Positions 54,804 through 63,599 of a stretch of DNA of 64,000 bases are shown piece by piece. A program made the position numbers and the translations under genes. Each line of letters opens with the position of its first letter. The first letter of the stretch is position 1. This DNA is from Streptomyces sp. RerS4. Lineage in GTDB: Bacteria > Actinomycetota > Actinomycetes > Streptomycetales > Streptomycetaceae. The stretch lies in contig NZ_CP097322.1 of NCBI RefSeq assembly GCF_023515955.1, forward strand, positions 2,730,001 to 2,794,000. The letters are read 5' to 3'. The notes below the pieces were generated by a model. It ran no database searches and had not been told where the DNA came from. It saw nothing but the letters and a program-made list of their open reading frames with translations.

Positions 54804-55709
54804 CTACTGGTCGCCCCGCCCGGTGTAGAAGGCGACGGTCAGGTCCTTCACGAGGGCCTTGCGCTCGTAGTCGTCGAGCTCGACGATGCCGCGCGAGGTC
54901 AGCCGGTGGACGGTGTCGTCCACGGCGTCGACGATCGAGGTCAGGACGGTGTCCCGGTGCTGGGCGTCGATCGCCGCGACCCGCCGGCGGCGCATCGCCT
55001 CCGCGACCTCGGGGGCGTACTCGATGCGGGTGGGCTGGGCGGAGAACACCTCGATCCCGACCGCCTCGGTTTCGGACGCGAGCATGCGCGTCAGCGCGTC
55101 GCCGACGGCCTCGGCGTCGCGCAGGGTGGGGGCGTCCTCGTGGAAGGCGTCGGCGGGGAGCTGGGACAGCACCCGGGCCATCGCCGACTCCACCTGCTCG
55201 GCGAGGTACTCGGTGTGGTCCTCGACGGCCAGGGTGGCGCGGGCGGTGTCCTTGACCTGCCAGACGACCTGGACGACGACCTGGAGCGCGAGGCCGCCCG
55301 AGTCGACGGCGGGCATCGGGTCGCTGCGCCAGTGCCGCAGCCGTACGTCGACCCGGCGGCGCAGCAGGAGCGGGCTGATCCAGGTCAGGCCGGTACGCCG
55401 CACCGTGCCGCGGTAGCGCCCGAACAGGGTGAGCACCCAGGCGTGGCCGGCCTTGGCCCGGCCGAGTCCGCCGAGCGCGAGGAGCGCGACGATGCCGAGG
55501 AAGGCGAGCGGGGGCCAGTGGCCGGCGCGGAGCCCCTGGTAGGCGCGGGGACTCACCCCGAAGGCCGCGACGAGGGTGGCGGGCAGGACCCCGGCCCGCA
55601 GCAGGACGGCCGCGCAGCCGGCCAGGGCGAGGCCCCCGACGGCCACGGCGATCCAGCCGGGCAGGACCGGACCGCGATGCTCCCTCAACCGGTCGTCACC
55701 CCGGGGCAC
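54804..55709 (-). CDS. SPFH/band-7 domain membrane protein
   Basis: This encodes about 301 residues from a GTG at 55709, but the true start is uncertain. Two membrane helices (LPGWIAVAVGGLALAGCAAVLL; PPLAFLGIVALLALGGL) precede a full SPFH domain: HAWVLTLFGRYRGTVRRTGLTWISPLLLRRRVDVRLRHWRSDP, VVVQVVWQVKDTARATLAVEDH, EVFSAQPTRIEYAPEVAEAMRRRR. The frame stays open upstream with TDVPVHLPFR, which I remember as part of the usual longer N-terminus. So the gene probably begins further right and is interrupted by frame changes (see 56308-57795). SPFH proteins scaffold membrane microdomains. Confidence 0.78.
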   Translation of the reverse strand: MPRGDDRLREHRGPVLPGWIAVAVGGLALAGCAAVLLRAGVLPATLVAAFGVSPRAYQGLRAGHWPPLAFLGIVALLALGGLGRAKAGHAWVLTLFGRYRGTVRRTGLTWISPLLLRRRVDVRLRHWRSDPMPAVDSGGLALQVVVQVVWQVKDTARATLAVEDHTEYLAEQVESAMARVLSQLPADAFHEDAPTLRDAEAVGDALTRMLASETEAVGIEVFSAQPTRIEYAPEVAEAMRRRRVAAIDAQHRDTVLTSIVDAVDDTVHRLTSRGIVELDDYERKALVKDLTVAFYTGRGDQ

Positions 55710-56307
55710 CCTGCGCCCGGCGCCGGCCCGGAGCGGGCGTACGGGGGGACGCGGGGCGGGGGCGGCGACCGGGGGGTGGGGGTGCGCGCGGAACGGGAGG
55801 TGGACGGGGACGTCCGTGACGGCCGTCCCCGCGGGCCGCGGGCCGCGGGAGGTCCGGGTGTCGGCGGCGCCGCCGCCCGGGGCCGCGCCTCCATCCCCGC
55901 GCGACGGCCTGCGCGACGATCTCCGCCACCCCGGGCCCGGGGCACCGGACCAGACCTCCCCGTCCCCTGCCCGGCCCCCTGCGAAGCCGCCTCCGGCTGG
56001 GGTTCGGGGCGGAACGGGCGGTGGCCTGCCCGGCCTCCGGCTCCGCGACGAGGAGCGCCCGCGCGGTGGCCTGCGGGGCGGTGGCCTGCGGCGCTGGGTC
56101 GGGGCGGACGCCGCCGCCCCGCGTCTGCCCGGGGCCGGGCCCCGGAGCCCACCGGAACCGGCACGCCCGCCCGGGTTTCGGCCTCCGTTCCGGAGCGCCC
56201 GTGAACCACCGCCACCTCCGCCGCCTCGCCGGCCCGCCCTTCCCTCGCGGGCTCCGGCACCGAGACTCCGGCCCCGACCGGTACCCCCGCCCGGGGTCCG
56301 ATCTGCG

Positions 56308-57795
56308 TCACGGCGGGCTCGGCAGCCCGCCCGCCCGTCTCGGGCGACGGGGCCCCGGCACCGTGGGCGCCCCGGCCTGGACGGTCGCCCCGGGCGCGGG
56401 CTCGCCCGGCCGGGTCTCCGGCGCCGGTTCGGGATCCGCCCCGGGCCGGACTGCCGACACCGGCTCCGGCCGCGACGCCCACCGGGCGGTGCGCGCATCA
56501 GCGGGATCCGCAGGGCGAATGCCCCCGACCGACTCCGGCCGCCCAGCCTCGCCGGCCAAGTGGACCGGGGCCATCCCCGACCCCACCGGCCGGACGTCCG
56601 CCGCCGCTTCGGGGGCCACGGACCGGGTCGGGCCCCGGCGGCGGCGGGGCTTGCCGGGTGGCGGGCTCCGGCAGGGCATCCACCGCCCGGGGCGCGGGGC
56701 GGCGGACGCGGCGTCGACGTGACCACCCCGCGCCGGCTGCGCGGCGTCCGCCCGAGGCCGCGACCGGACGTCGCACGCCTCCGCCGCGCCGGCCTGCGGC
56801 CCCGCCGGAGCGGCATACGGCTGAGGCGCGTCGGCCCGCGACCCCGGCACCTCGGCCTGCCGCTCAGACGCCCGAAGCTCGGGCCGGGCGGCGTACGGCT
56901 CCACCGGGTGAGCCCGCAGCTGCGATGCGTCGGCCCGCGACCCCGACTGCGCGGAGTGGCGCTCCGGAACCCGGGCCCCCAGCCCCGACTGCGCGACGTA
57001 CGGCTCCGACGCGGGGGCATGCGGCTCCGGCCGGGCGGCGTACGGCTCCGCCGGGTGAGCCCGCAGCTGCGATGCCTCCGCCGGCAACCCCGACTGGGCG
57101 GAGTGGCACTCCGGAACCCGGGCCCCCAGCCCCGACTGTGCGGCGTACGGCTCCGACGCGGGGGCATGCGGCTCCGGCCGGGCGGCGTACGGCTCCGCCG
57201 GGTGGGCCCGCAGCTGCGATGCGTCGGCCCGCGACCCCGACTGGGCGGAGTGGCACTCCGGAACCCGGGCGCCCAACTCCGACACGCCGGCCCGAGGCCC
57301 GGACTGTGCGGCGTACGGCTCCGCCGGGTGGGCCCGCAGCTGCGATGTGTCGGCCCGCGGCTGCGGCTGGGCGGCGTACGGCTGCGACCTCTGGCCCTGC
57401 GGCTGCGAGGCATCGCCCCGAAGCACCGCCTGGGCCGCGTACGGCTCCGCCGGGTGGGCTCCTGGCTCCGGACGCGGGGTGGGGGGCTCTGGCGCCCGCG
57501 ACTCCGACGCGTCAGCGCGAGACCACGGCTGGGCGGCGTAGGACCCTGGCCTCTGGGCCTGCGGCTCCGGCTGGGCGGCGTACGAACCCGGCGTCCCGGC
57601 CTGCGCCTCCCGAGGTTCGGCCCGCGACGGCGACGCGACGGCCCGTGGCTCCGGCCGGGCGGCGGAGTGCGGCTCCGGCGCGGCGGGCCGGGGTTCCCGT
57701 TCGGCGGGGCGCGGCTTCGGGTGGGTGGCGGGTGGCTTTGGGGTGGTCAGGGGGTGCAGGGTGCCCGTGGTGGATGTGGTGTGGGTGGGGTACAT
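56308..57795 (-). pseudogene. Repeat-rich N-terminal part of the SPFH gene or separate low-complexity protein
   Basis: From the ATG at 57795 (GGAGG five bases upstream, 11 bases after the previous stop) a frame of 495 codons runs to 56308. It is Pro/Ala/Glu-rich with repeated AEPYAAR, PEPHAPASEPYAAQ and RADASQLRAHP units. Plausible coding sequence then appears to continue in another frame (56482-55685) and finally in the SPFH frame. The total distance 57795-54804 is not a multiple of three. I interpret it as one long gene with disordered N-terminus broken by indels, or as a separate Pro-rich protein. It is unclear which. Confidence 0.4.
56880..57361 (-). repeat. 147-bp in-frame tandem repeats
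   Basis: An anchor GCCCGCAGCTGCGATG recurs with its flanks starting at 56911, 57058 and 57205 (period 147 bp, i.e. 49 codons) and again at 57331 (126 bp). Copies differ at a few positions. Repeat number changes would not alter the reading frame. Confidence 0.85.
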
Positions 57796-57806
57796 CATTG
57801 CCTCCG

Positions 57807-59216
57807 TCATGCGAACAGCCGGCGCCAGGTTTCCGGGCCCGGGTAGCCGTCGGCCATGGCGCCGCGCCAGCCCTGCGCGCGCTGGAAGGCCTCGACGTTG
57901 CGGCGGTCGGCCTCGCTCCAGCGCGGGCCGGGACTGGACGTGTAGTGCTTGCCGAAGCCCTTCTGCAGCAGGCGGCGGCCCAGGGCGGCGATGGCCGGAT
58001 CGGACCGCCCTGGGCGGAAGACCTTCAGCCCCGGGTACGCCGGCGCCCCGGCGGGACCCGCCGCCCGGCCCGTTTCCGGCGGAGGCGGGATGTCCTTGCC
58101 CTCGCCCCGCACCAGCAGCCGCCACGTGTGCTCGCCGGGCAGGCCGTCCGCCTCCGCGCCCTTCCAGCCCTGCGCGCGCTGGAAGGCCTGGGTGGCCAGC
58201 CGGTCCGCCTCGCTCCACACCGTGCTCGCGCCCTTCGGGTAGAACCGCAGGGCGCCGCGTCCGATCAGCATCTTCGCCAGCTCGGCGACGTGCGGGTTGT
58301 CGGCGCCGGGCCCGAACTTCGCCGCGCCAGGGAACACGGCCGCGCCCCCGGGCTGGGCGCCCGGCGCCGGCGCCTCCGGCACGGCCCCGGCCGGCACTCC
58401 GTTGAACCGGTACGGGACGTACTTCGCCGAGTTGTTCCAGTACGCGTACGGCGTGGCCTGCTTGCGCGTCGTCGGGCGGGTCTGCTCGTAGGCGACGTAG
58501 TGCGTGCGCGTCTCGTCGACCCAGCCGCCGAAGAGGACGACGTGCGAGCCCTTGTTGGGGTCCGCCGGATTGTGGAAGAGCAGCATGTCGCCGGGCAGCA
58601 GCTCCTCCTTGGTGATGCGGGTGGCGAAGGTGTCGAGGCTGCCGGTCCACTCGTTCGTGCCCAGGTTCCAGGCCATGGAGACGTAGCCCGAGCAGTCCTG
58701 CCGGTACCCGTCCACCCAGTACTCGGACATGCTGTACGGGACCTTGGCCTCCAGCCACACCTTGGCCCGGTTGATGATCGTGGTCCGGTCGATCCGCTTG
58801 ACGACGGACGGCGCACCGGGCCGCCCCACCGGCGCCGACCCCGGCGGAGGCTGCTGCCCCGGCTGCCCCGGCGCCGGCCTGCCGTGCAGCGGGGCCCGCT
58901 CGCCCTGCGGGGTGCCGGGGTCGTCCAGGGCCACCGGCCCCGGACCGGGCACCGGCGTGGCCTCGGCACGCGCCACCGAGCCGCCCCGCCGAGCACCACA
59001 CCGGCGGCGGTGGCCAGCACCAGCGCCCGACGGGCCCGCGCGCGGCGGGTGTCCGCCGTCGCGCAGCGGTATGGCCCGCGCGCGGGCGAGGGCGCGCCGC
59101 CGCTGCGCGCACCCGAGGCACGCACAGTCGCCGGCGGGCTCGAACTCCTCGAAGACCGGCATCGACATCGACGTCGGCGTCGGCATCCGTACATGCATCG
59201 GAGGCTGCATCGTCAT
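57807..59216 (-). CDS. NlpC/P60-like protein with two peptidoglycan-binding domains
   Basis: This encodes 469 residues. The N-terminus has a CACLGC motif and a basic segment. The central domain, with DCSGYVSMAWNLG (catalytic Cys) and GSHVVLFGGW (His), is an NlpC/P60 or CHAP-like cell-wall peptidase. Two peptidoglycan-binding repeats follow (WSEADRLATQAFQRAQGWKGAEADGLPGEHTWRLL; WSEADRRNVEAFQRAQGW). Between 58985 and 59055 the expected hydrophobic segment (RRALVLATAAGVVLGG) is present only in another frame. The annotated product therefore lacks a signal/anchor, through two compensating shifts. If those are sequence errors, the protein is secreted or anchored. Confidence 0.75.
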   Translation of the reverse strand: MTMQPPMHVRMPTPTSMSMPVFEEFEPAGDCACLGCAQRRRALARARAIPLRDGGHPPRAGPSGAGAGHRRRCGARRGGSVARAEATPVPGPGPVALDDPGTPQGERAPLHGRPAPGQPGQQPPPGSAPVGRPGAPSVVKRIDRTTIINRAKVWLEAKVPYSMSEYWVDGYRQDCSGYVSMAWNLGTNEWTGSLDTFATRITKEELLPGDMLLFHNPADPNKGSHVVLFGGWVDETRTHYVAYEQTRPTTRKQATPYAYWNNSAKYVPYRFNGVPAGAVPEAPAPGAQPGGAAVFPGAAKFGPGADNPHVAELAKMLIGRGALRFYPKGASTVWSEADRLATQAFQRAQGWKGAEADGLPGEHTWRLLVRGEGKDIPPPPETGRAAGPAGAPAYPGLKVFRPGRSDPAIAALGRRLLQKGFGKHYTSSPGPRWSEADRRNVEAFQRAQGWRGAMADGYPGPETWRRLFA

Positions 59217-59379
59217 GCGGTTCCGTCCACTCCTCTGCTTATCTGGTAGAGCGTCAGATCTACGCCCGGCCAGACATATCGTGCACGACAAAACCCCCAA
59301 ACATGGGTTAATCGGACAGAACGCGCGCGAGCGGTCACGAGCACCACTGGAAGTGGGGTAGAGTTTTCTCTGTCAGCAG

Positions 59380-59453
59380 GCGCCGCTAGCTCAGTTGGTT
59401 AGAGCAGCTGACTCTTAATCAGCGGGTCCGGGGTTCGAGTCCCTGGCGGCGCA
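59380..59453 (+). tRNA. tRNA-Lys (CTT), copy 3
   Basis: Identical to copies 1 and 2, preceded by the same TTTTCTCTGTCAG-type sequence that precedes copy 2. Confidence 0.97.
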
Positions 59454-59464
59454 CAGACAAGAGG

Positions 59465-59496
59465 AAGCCCCTCGCAGTGAGAACTGCGAGGGGCTT
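59465..59496 (+). terminator. Terminator after tRNA-Lys copy 3
   Basis: A 14-bp perfect stem (AAGCCCCTCGCAGT / ACTGCGAGGGGCTT) with GAGA loop followed by TTTC. Confidence 0.88.
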
Positions 59497-59547
59497 TTTC
59501 GTACCCGGGATGGCCGTACACACGCCGCCGTACCCACGCCGCCGCGT

Positions 59548-60219
59548 CTACACCGCCGTGCCGGCCTCGCGGGTGCCCGTGCCCGTCAGGTAGGCGGAGA
59601 CCACGACGTTCGCCGAGTAGCTCTTGGCCGCCTTGTCGTAGCTGCCGCCGCAGGTGACCAGGCGCAGCTCCGCGCGCCCCTTGACCCGGGGGCCGTACGC
59701 CTTGTCGGGGTCGAAGCCGGCGCGCTCGTGGACCCGTACGTCCTCGACGGTGAACTCGGCCACCGTGCCGTCCGCCCGTGCCACGCGGATCTTCTCCCCC
59801 GGCTTGAGCGTGGACAGGCCGTAGAAGACCGCCGGCTTGGAGCGCGTGTCCACGTGCCCGACCATCAGCGCGGTCCCGGGCGCGCCCGGGGCGGCGCCGG
59901 CGCCCCACCAGCCGACGGTGCCGGGCAGCTCGTAGGGTGGGGGCTCGATCGCCCCCTCGGCGTCGAGGCCTCGGGCGATGACGGGGGCCCGGACGCCTAT
60001 GGCCGGTACGTCGACCCGTGCGGGCATCGCCGCCGCCAGCGGGGCGTGCGCGGCCGGGAGCCCCGGGGCCATCGGCGTGCCGGCCTGCCCGGCGGGCGCC
60101 CCGGGCGGGACCCCGGTGATCTCCTTGCCCCACAGCCACAGCCCGAGCACCAGCACCGACCAGGCGGCGAAGGTCAGCAGCCGGCCCCCGGCGGTGGCCT
60201 TCGCCTCGTCCGCGCTCAT
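59548..60219 (-). CDS. Class F sortase
   Basis: A 223-residue membrane-anchored transpeptidase with one N-terminal helix (LLTFAAWSVLVLGLWLWG) and the sortase barrel. The catalytic His is in MVGHVDT and the catalytic Cys in LRLVTCGGSYD. Class F is typical of actinobacteria. Its start is 8 bases after the stop of a surface protein gene with an LPxT-like C-terminal anchor, which is a likely substrate. The ATG at 60219 was chosen. Confidence 0.88.
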   Translation of the reverse strand: MSADEAKATAGGRLLTFAAWSVLVLGLWLWGKEITGVPPGAPAGQAGTPMAPGLPAAHAPLAAAMPARVDVPAIGVRAPVIARGLDAEGAIEPPPYELPGTVGWWGAGAAPGAPGTALMVGHVDTRSKPAVFYGLSTLKPGEKIRVARADGTVAEFTVEDVRVHERAGFDPDKAYGPRVKGRAELRLVTCGGSYDKAAKSYSANVVVSAYLTGTGTREAGTAV

Positions 60220-60226
60220 CCCGCGC

Positions 60227-60892
60227 TCATCCGCCGTTGCGGCGGCGGCGCAGGGTCAGGGCCCGGCCGGCGACCGCCAGGGTGGCCGCGGCGGCGAGGA
60301 CGGCGCCGATCACGGTGTGGGGCAGGCCGGGGCCGTCTTCGCCGTGGGTCTTCTTGGCGGCGGCGGTGAGCCGGCTCGTCTCGGCGATCTCGGCGGACAT
60401 CCCGCCGCCGCCCGCGTGGACGGGCCAGATCGGGCTGTGGTGCGGGTGGGGTCGGTGGTCGGGGCGGTGGTCGCGGCGGACCTCGATGGAGCCGCGCAGG
60501 CCCTCGTCGCGGCCTCCGCACTTCACCCGGATCTCGTGCCAGCCGGGCTGGGCGTGCGAGGCGATGCGCGCCTCGCCGAACAGGGTGCGGTCGCCGTGCC
60601 CCTGACCCCGGTCCGGGCCGCCGTGGCCGGAGTCGTGGCCGTGGCCCTGGCCGTGGCCCGAGGACAGCCGGACCTCGTTGACGAAGACGGAGGAACGGGC
60701 CACCGCCCAGTCGGCGTCACAGCCGCGGACGCGGATCTTGACCTCCGTCCCCGACTTCGCCGGGTTCGGCTCCGCCGAGACGCCTCCCCGGTCCCACTCG
60801 TTGGCGAGCGCGGCGGGGACGGTCACGACGGTGCAGGCCGCCAGGGCGACGGCCACCCCGGCGGAACGGAGAGCGAGCAGAGAACTGCGCAT
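60227..60892 (-). CDS. His-rich secreted protein with LPxT-like C-terminal sorting signal
   Basis: This encodes 221 residues. The signal peptide (LLALRSAGVAVALAACTVVTVPAALA) leads to a beta-rich domain (VSAEPNPAKSGTEVKIRVRGCD...FGEARIASHAQPGWHEIRVKCGG). There are two His/Gly tracts (GHGQGHGHDSGHGG; DHRPDHRPHPHH), then LPHT, a hydrophobic helix VIGAVLAAAATLAVAGRALTL and RRRR. That tail is a sortase-type anchor with V in place of the usual G after LPxT. GAGGAGG precedes the ATG. The neighbouring class F sortase may process it. The His tracts could bind metal; that is inference. Confidence 0.75.
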   Translation of the reverse strand: MRSSLLALRSAGVAVALAACTVVTVPAALANEWDRGGVSAEPNPAKSGTEVKIRVRGCDADWAVARSSVFVNEVRLSSGHGQGHGHDSGHGGPDRGQGHGDRTLFGEARIASHAQPGWHEIRVKCGGRDEGLRGSIEVRRDHRPDHRPHPHHSPIWPVHAGGGGMSAEIAETSRLTAAAKKTHGEDGPGLPHTVIGAVLAAAATLAVAGRALTLRRRRNGG

Positions 60893-60994
60893 GGTGAACC
60901 TCCTCGACAAGGAGATTCACGCGCGACGCGCCGCTCCGCATCCGGAGCGGCGCTCTCTTGGCCCGTAAGAGTCAGCCGTACGCACCAATGCCGG

Positions 60995-61774
60995 TCAGAC
61001 CAGGTCGACCAGATCGGCGATCGAGTCGACCGTCTTGGTCGGGCGGTAGGGGAACTTCTCGGTGTCCTCGGCCGTGGTCAGTCCGGTCAGGACGAGGAAG
61101 GTCTGCATGCCCGCCTCCAGCCCGGCCAGCACGTCGGTGTCCATGCGGTCGCCGATCATCGCGCTGCTCTCGGAGTGCGCGCCGATCGCGTTGAGGCCCG
61201 TACGCATCATCAGCGGGTTCGGCTTGCCGGCGAAGTACGGCCTCTTGCCGGTCGCCTTGGTGATCAGCGCGGCGACGGCGCCGGTCGCCGGGAGGGGGCC
61301 CTCGGTGGAGGGGCCGGTCTCGTCGGGGTTGGTGCAGATGAAGCGGGCGCCGCCGTTGATCAGCCGGACGGCCTTGGTCATGGCCTCGAAGCTGTAGGTG
61401 CGGGTCTCGCCGAGGACCACGTAGTCGGGCTCGTGGTCGGTCAGGATGTAGCCGATGTCGTGCAGGGCGGTGGTCAGGCCCGCCTCGCCGATGACGTACG
61501 CGGTGCCGCCGGGGCGCTGGTCGTCGAGGAACTTGGCGGTGGCGAGCGCCGAGGTCCAGATGTTCTCGACGGGGACGTCGAGGCCCATGCGGCTGAGCCG
61601 GGCCTGGAGGTCGCGCGGGGTGTAGATGGAGTTGTTGGTCAGCACCAGGAAGGGCTTGCCGGATTCGCGCAACCGCTTGATGAAGGCGTCGGCGCCGGGG
61701 ATGGGGGTGCCCTCGTGGATGAGGACCCCGTCCATGTCGGTGAGCCAGGATTCGATCGGCTTGCGCTCTGCCAC
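60995..61774 (-). CDS. HAD-IIA family phosphatase (NagD-like)
   Basis: A 259-residue soluble HAD hydrolase: catalytic DMDGVLIHEG, LVLTNNS (motif II), a C2 cap, and GKPNPLM...SAMIGDRMDTDVLAG (motifs III/IV). It is closest to NagD/AraL-type sugar- or nucleotide-phosphatases. The GTG at 61774 has GGAGAA upstream; extension to 61834 lacks one. It lies downstream of the phosphodiesterase gene in the same direction but is separated by a hairpin. Confidence 0.88.
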   Translation of the reverse strand: MAERKPIESWLTDMDGVLIHEGTPIPGADAFIKRLRESGKPFLVLTNNSIYTPRDLQARLSRMGLDVPVENIWTSALATAKFLDDQRPGGTAYVIGEAGLTTALHDIGYILTDHEPDYVVLGETRTYSFEAMTKAVRLINGGARFICTNPDETGPSTEGPLPATGAVAALITKATGKRPYFAGKPNPLMMRTGLNAIGAHSESSAMIGDRMDTDVLAGLEAGMQTFLVLTGLTTAEDTEKFPYRPTKTVDSIADLVDLV

Positions 61775-61846
61775 GGGACTGTTCTCCGCTCTCGGTGGCC
61801 GTACCTCTGACCTGTGACGTGTGGTCTCGACCACCCTAACGGGGGT

Positions 61847-61877
61847 GGGCCGTGGACATCGAAAGCGTCCACGGCCC
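61847..61877 (-). terminator. Terminator after the phosphodiesterase gene
   Basis: An 11-bp perfect stem (GGGCCGTGGAC / GTCCACGGCCC) with a 9-base loop, 30 bases downstream of the minus-strand stop. Confidence 0.65.
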
Positions 61878-61906
61878 GGACCCCGGCAGGGAGCGGGGGG
61901 GCGGAA

Positions 61907-63466
61907 TCAGCCCAGACGGACGTTGTCGACGGTCCAGTACCAGTTGTTGTTCCCGCTGTAGCGGAAGCGGACCTGGACGTCGGTGGCGCCGGCCGGGACC
62001 TGGAGCGCGAGGGACTCGCTCTTGGCGACGGCGTCGGCGGTGTAGGACTTCACGACGGTGGGCGTGCCCCCGTTGTAGGAGACGAGCACCTGCGCGCTCT
62101 GGCCGGCCTCCTGGCGGTAGTGCGTCTGGAAGGTCAGGTTGCGCGTCGTGCCGCCGGTCACCGCCCACTTGGGGGTGATCAGGGTGGAGTCGAAGGCGCC
62201 GGTGTGGCTCTTGTCGTCCCACTCGTCGGAGTCGGCGACGGCGAACACGTCACGGGAGCGGACGTTCAGCTCGCGCCACTGGTCGCGCTGCGCCTGGCTC
62301 CAGAACTCGTCGGTCGCGAAGGCCCAGCCGGCCCACTCGGTGACGCCGCCGGTGCCCATCTTGGAGTTGTCCACGGACCAGCCGGCGGGCGGGGTGTGTG
62401 TGAAGCCCTTGACCCCGGCGGGGATGCCCGTCTCGTCCACCCGGGCCTGGAGGTTCGGCCGCAGGGTGTCGAAGGGGTCGCTGTCGGGGGCGTCGAGCGG
62501 GACGCCGTCCAGGCCGGTGGTGGGGACGCCGACGTGGGCGAGCGCGGTCGCGGCGACGTCGACCAGCTTGACGTCCTCGCGGACCGAGCCGGCGGGAATG
62601 CCCGCGCCCTTGGCGATGACGAAGGTGCCGCGCTCCTGGATGGTCGAGCCGCCGTGGCCGCCGGAGTCGGTGTGGCCGTGGTCGGTGGTGACCAGGATCT
62701 TCCAGTTCTCCTGCGCGTAGGTCGGGCGGTTCTGGACGGCGGTCAGGAGCTGGCCGACGAGCTTGTCCGAGCGGCCGATCGCGTCGAGGTACTGCTGAGC
62801 GGCGGCGCCGTGGGAGTGGCCGGCGACATCGATCTCGCCGAAGTAGACGAAGGCGGCGTCCGGGTTCTGGTCGCGCAGTTCGGCGGCGGCCGCGGCGGCG
62901 ATCTTCGGGTCCTCGGAGCCGTAGCCGTCGCGGTCGCCCTTGAGGCTGAGGCGTTTGTCGACCTTGGCGGAGAAGATCGGGCCGCCCGCGTCGGTGGAGG
63001 TGATGGGCTCCCAGTCGGCGGCCGCGTAGGTGTTGAGCGTCGGCTTGGCGTTCTCGACGCGGGTCAGGAAGTCGGGGTGGGCCGTGTAGTTCTTGCCGGT
63101 GAAGGAGTTGTCCTTCACGCCGTGCTTGTCGGGCCAGACGCCGGTGGCGATGGTGGACCAGCCGGGGCCCGAGGAGGTGGCGGCCATGGGGTTCGCGTAC
63201 AGGGTGCTCTTGGCGGTCAGCCCCTGGGCCATCAGACCCTTCAGGTTCGGGGCGTTGGCGGCCTTGACGCGGTCGAGGACCGCGCCGTCCAGGCCTATGA
63301 CGAGGACCTTGTCGGTGGAGGCCGTGGCGGCGGTGGAGGCGGTGACTGCGGTGACGGCGGCCGTTTCGGCGGCGGCGGTGTGGGCGCCGAGTGCGGTGGC
63401 GAGCAGGGCCGTGGCGGTGGCGGTGGCGGTCACGACGAGGGCGCGTCCTGACAGGACAGTGGGCAC
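61907..63466 (-). CDS. Secreted alkaline-phosphatase-superfamily phosphodiesterase
   Basis: A 519-residue secreted protein from a GTG at 63466 with GGAGG upstream. After the signal peptide comes the nucleotide pyrophosphatase/phosphodiesterase core: metal Asp in VLVIGLDGAVLD, nucleophile region GPGWSTIATGVWPDKHGV, DVAGHSHG and TTDHGHT metal ligands. The last 120 residues are a beta-sandwich (NLTFQTHYRQEAGQSAQVLVSYNGG...WYWTVDNVRLG), carbohydrate-binding-like. It probably releases phosphate from organic phosphates or phosphonates. It stands next to a solute-binding protein gene in the same direction, suggesting a phosphorus-acquisition cluster. Confidence 0.88.
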   Translation of the reverse strand: MPTVLSGRALVVTATATATALLATALGAHTAAAETAAVTAVTASTAATASTDKVLVIGLDGAVLDRVKAANAPNLKGLMAQGLTAKSTLYANPMAATSSGPGWSTIATGVWPDKHGVKDNSFTGKNYTAHPDFLTRVENAKPTLNTYAAADWEPITSTDAGGPIFSAKVDKRLSLKGDRDGYGSEDPKIAAAAAAELRDQNPDAAFVYFGEIDVAGHSHGAAAQQYLDAIGRSDKLVGQLLTAVQNRPTYAQENWKILVTTDHGHTDSGGHGGSTIQERGTFVIAKGAGIPAGSVREDVKLVDVAATALAHVGVPTTGLDGVPLDAPDSDPFDTLRPNLQARVDETGIPAGVKGFTHTPPAGWSVDNSKMGTGGVTEWAGWAFATDEFWSQAQRDQWRELNVRSRDVFAVADSDEWDDKSHTGAFDSTLITPKWAVTGGTTRNLTFQTHYRQEAGQSAQVLVSYNGGTPTVVKSYTADAVAKSESLALQVPAGATDVQVRFRYSGNNNWYWTVDNVRLG

Positions 63467-63599
63467 GTACTCCTCCGGGAGTAATCGTGGGAATGCGCGA
63501 GTGGACGTGCGCCGGGTCCGGACCGAAGGTGCGGTCATCGGTCCAGACCCGTTACGCAAGCGTCACCATTGCGGCCGTGGGTGGCCAGGGGGTTAAGCG

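Noticed and set aside
54804..57413. A single 869-residue minus-strand protein containing SPFH
   Set aside because: The first 450 residues are Arg/Pro/Gly/Ser-rich, as expected for a shadow frame in GC-rich DNA; only the part near TDVPVHL onward looks real.
56308..59121. A 937-codon minus-strand frame covering both the NlpC/P60 gene and the repeat region
   Set aside because: Its right part is only the wrong-frame shadow of the NlpC/P60 gene; only the portion from 57795 leftward has a ribosome site and coding-like repeats.
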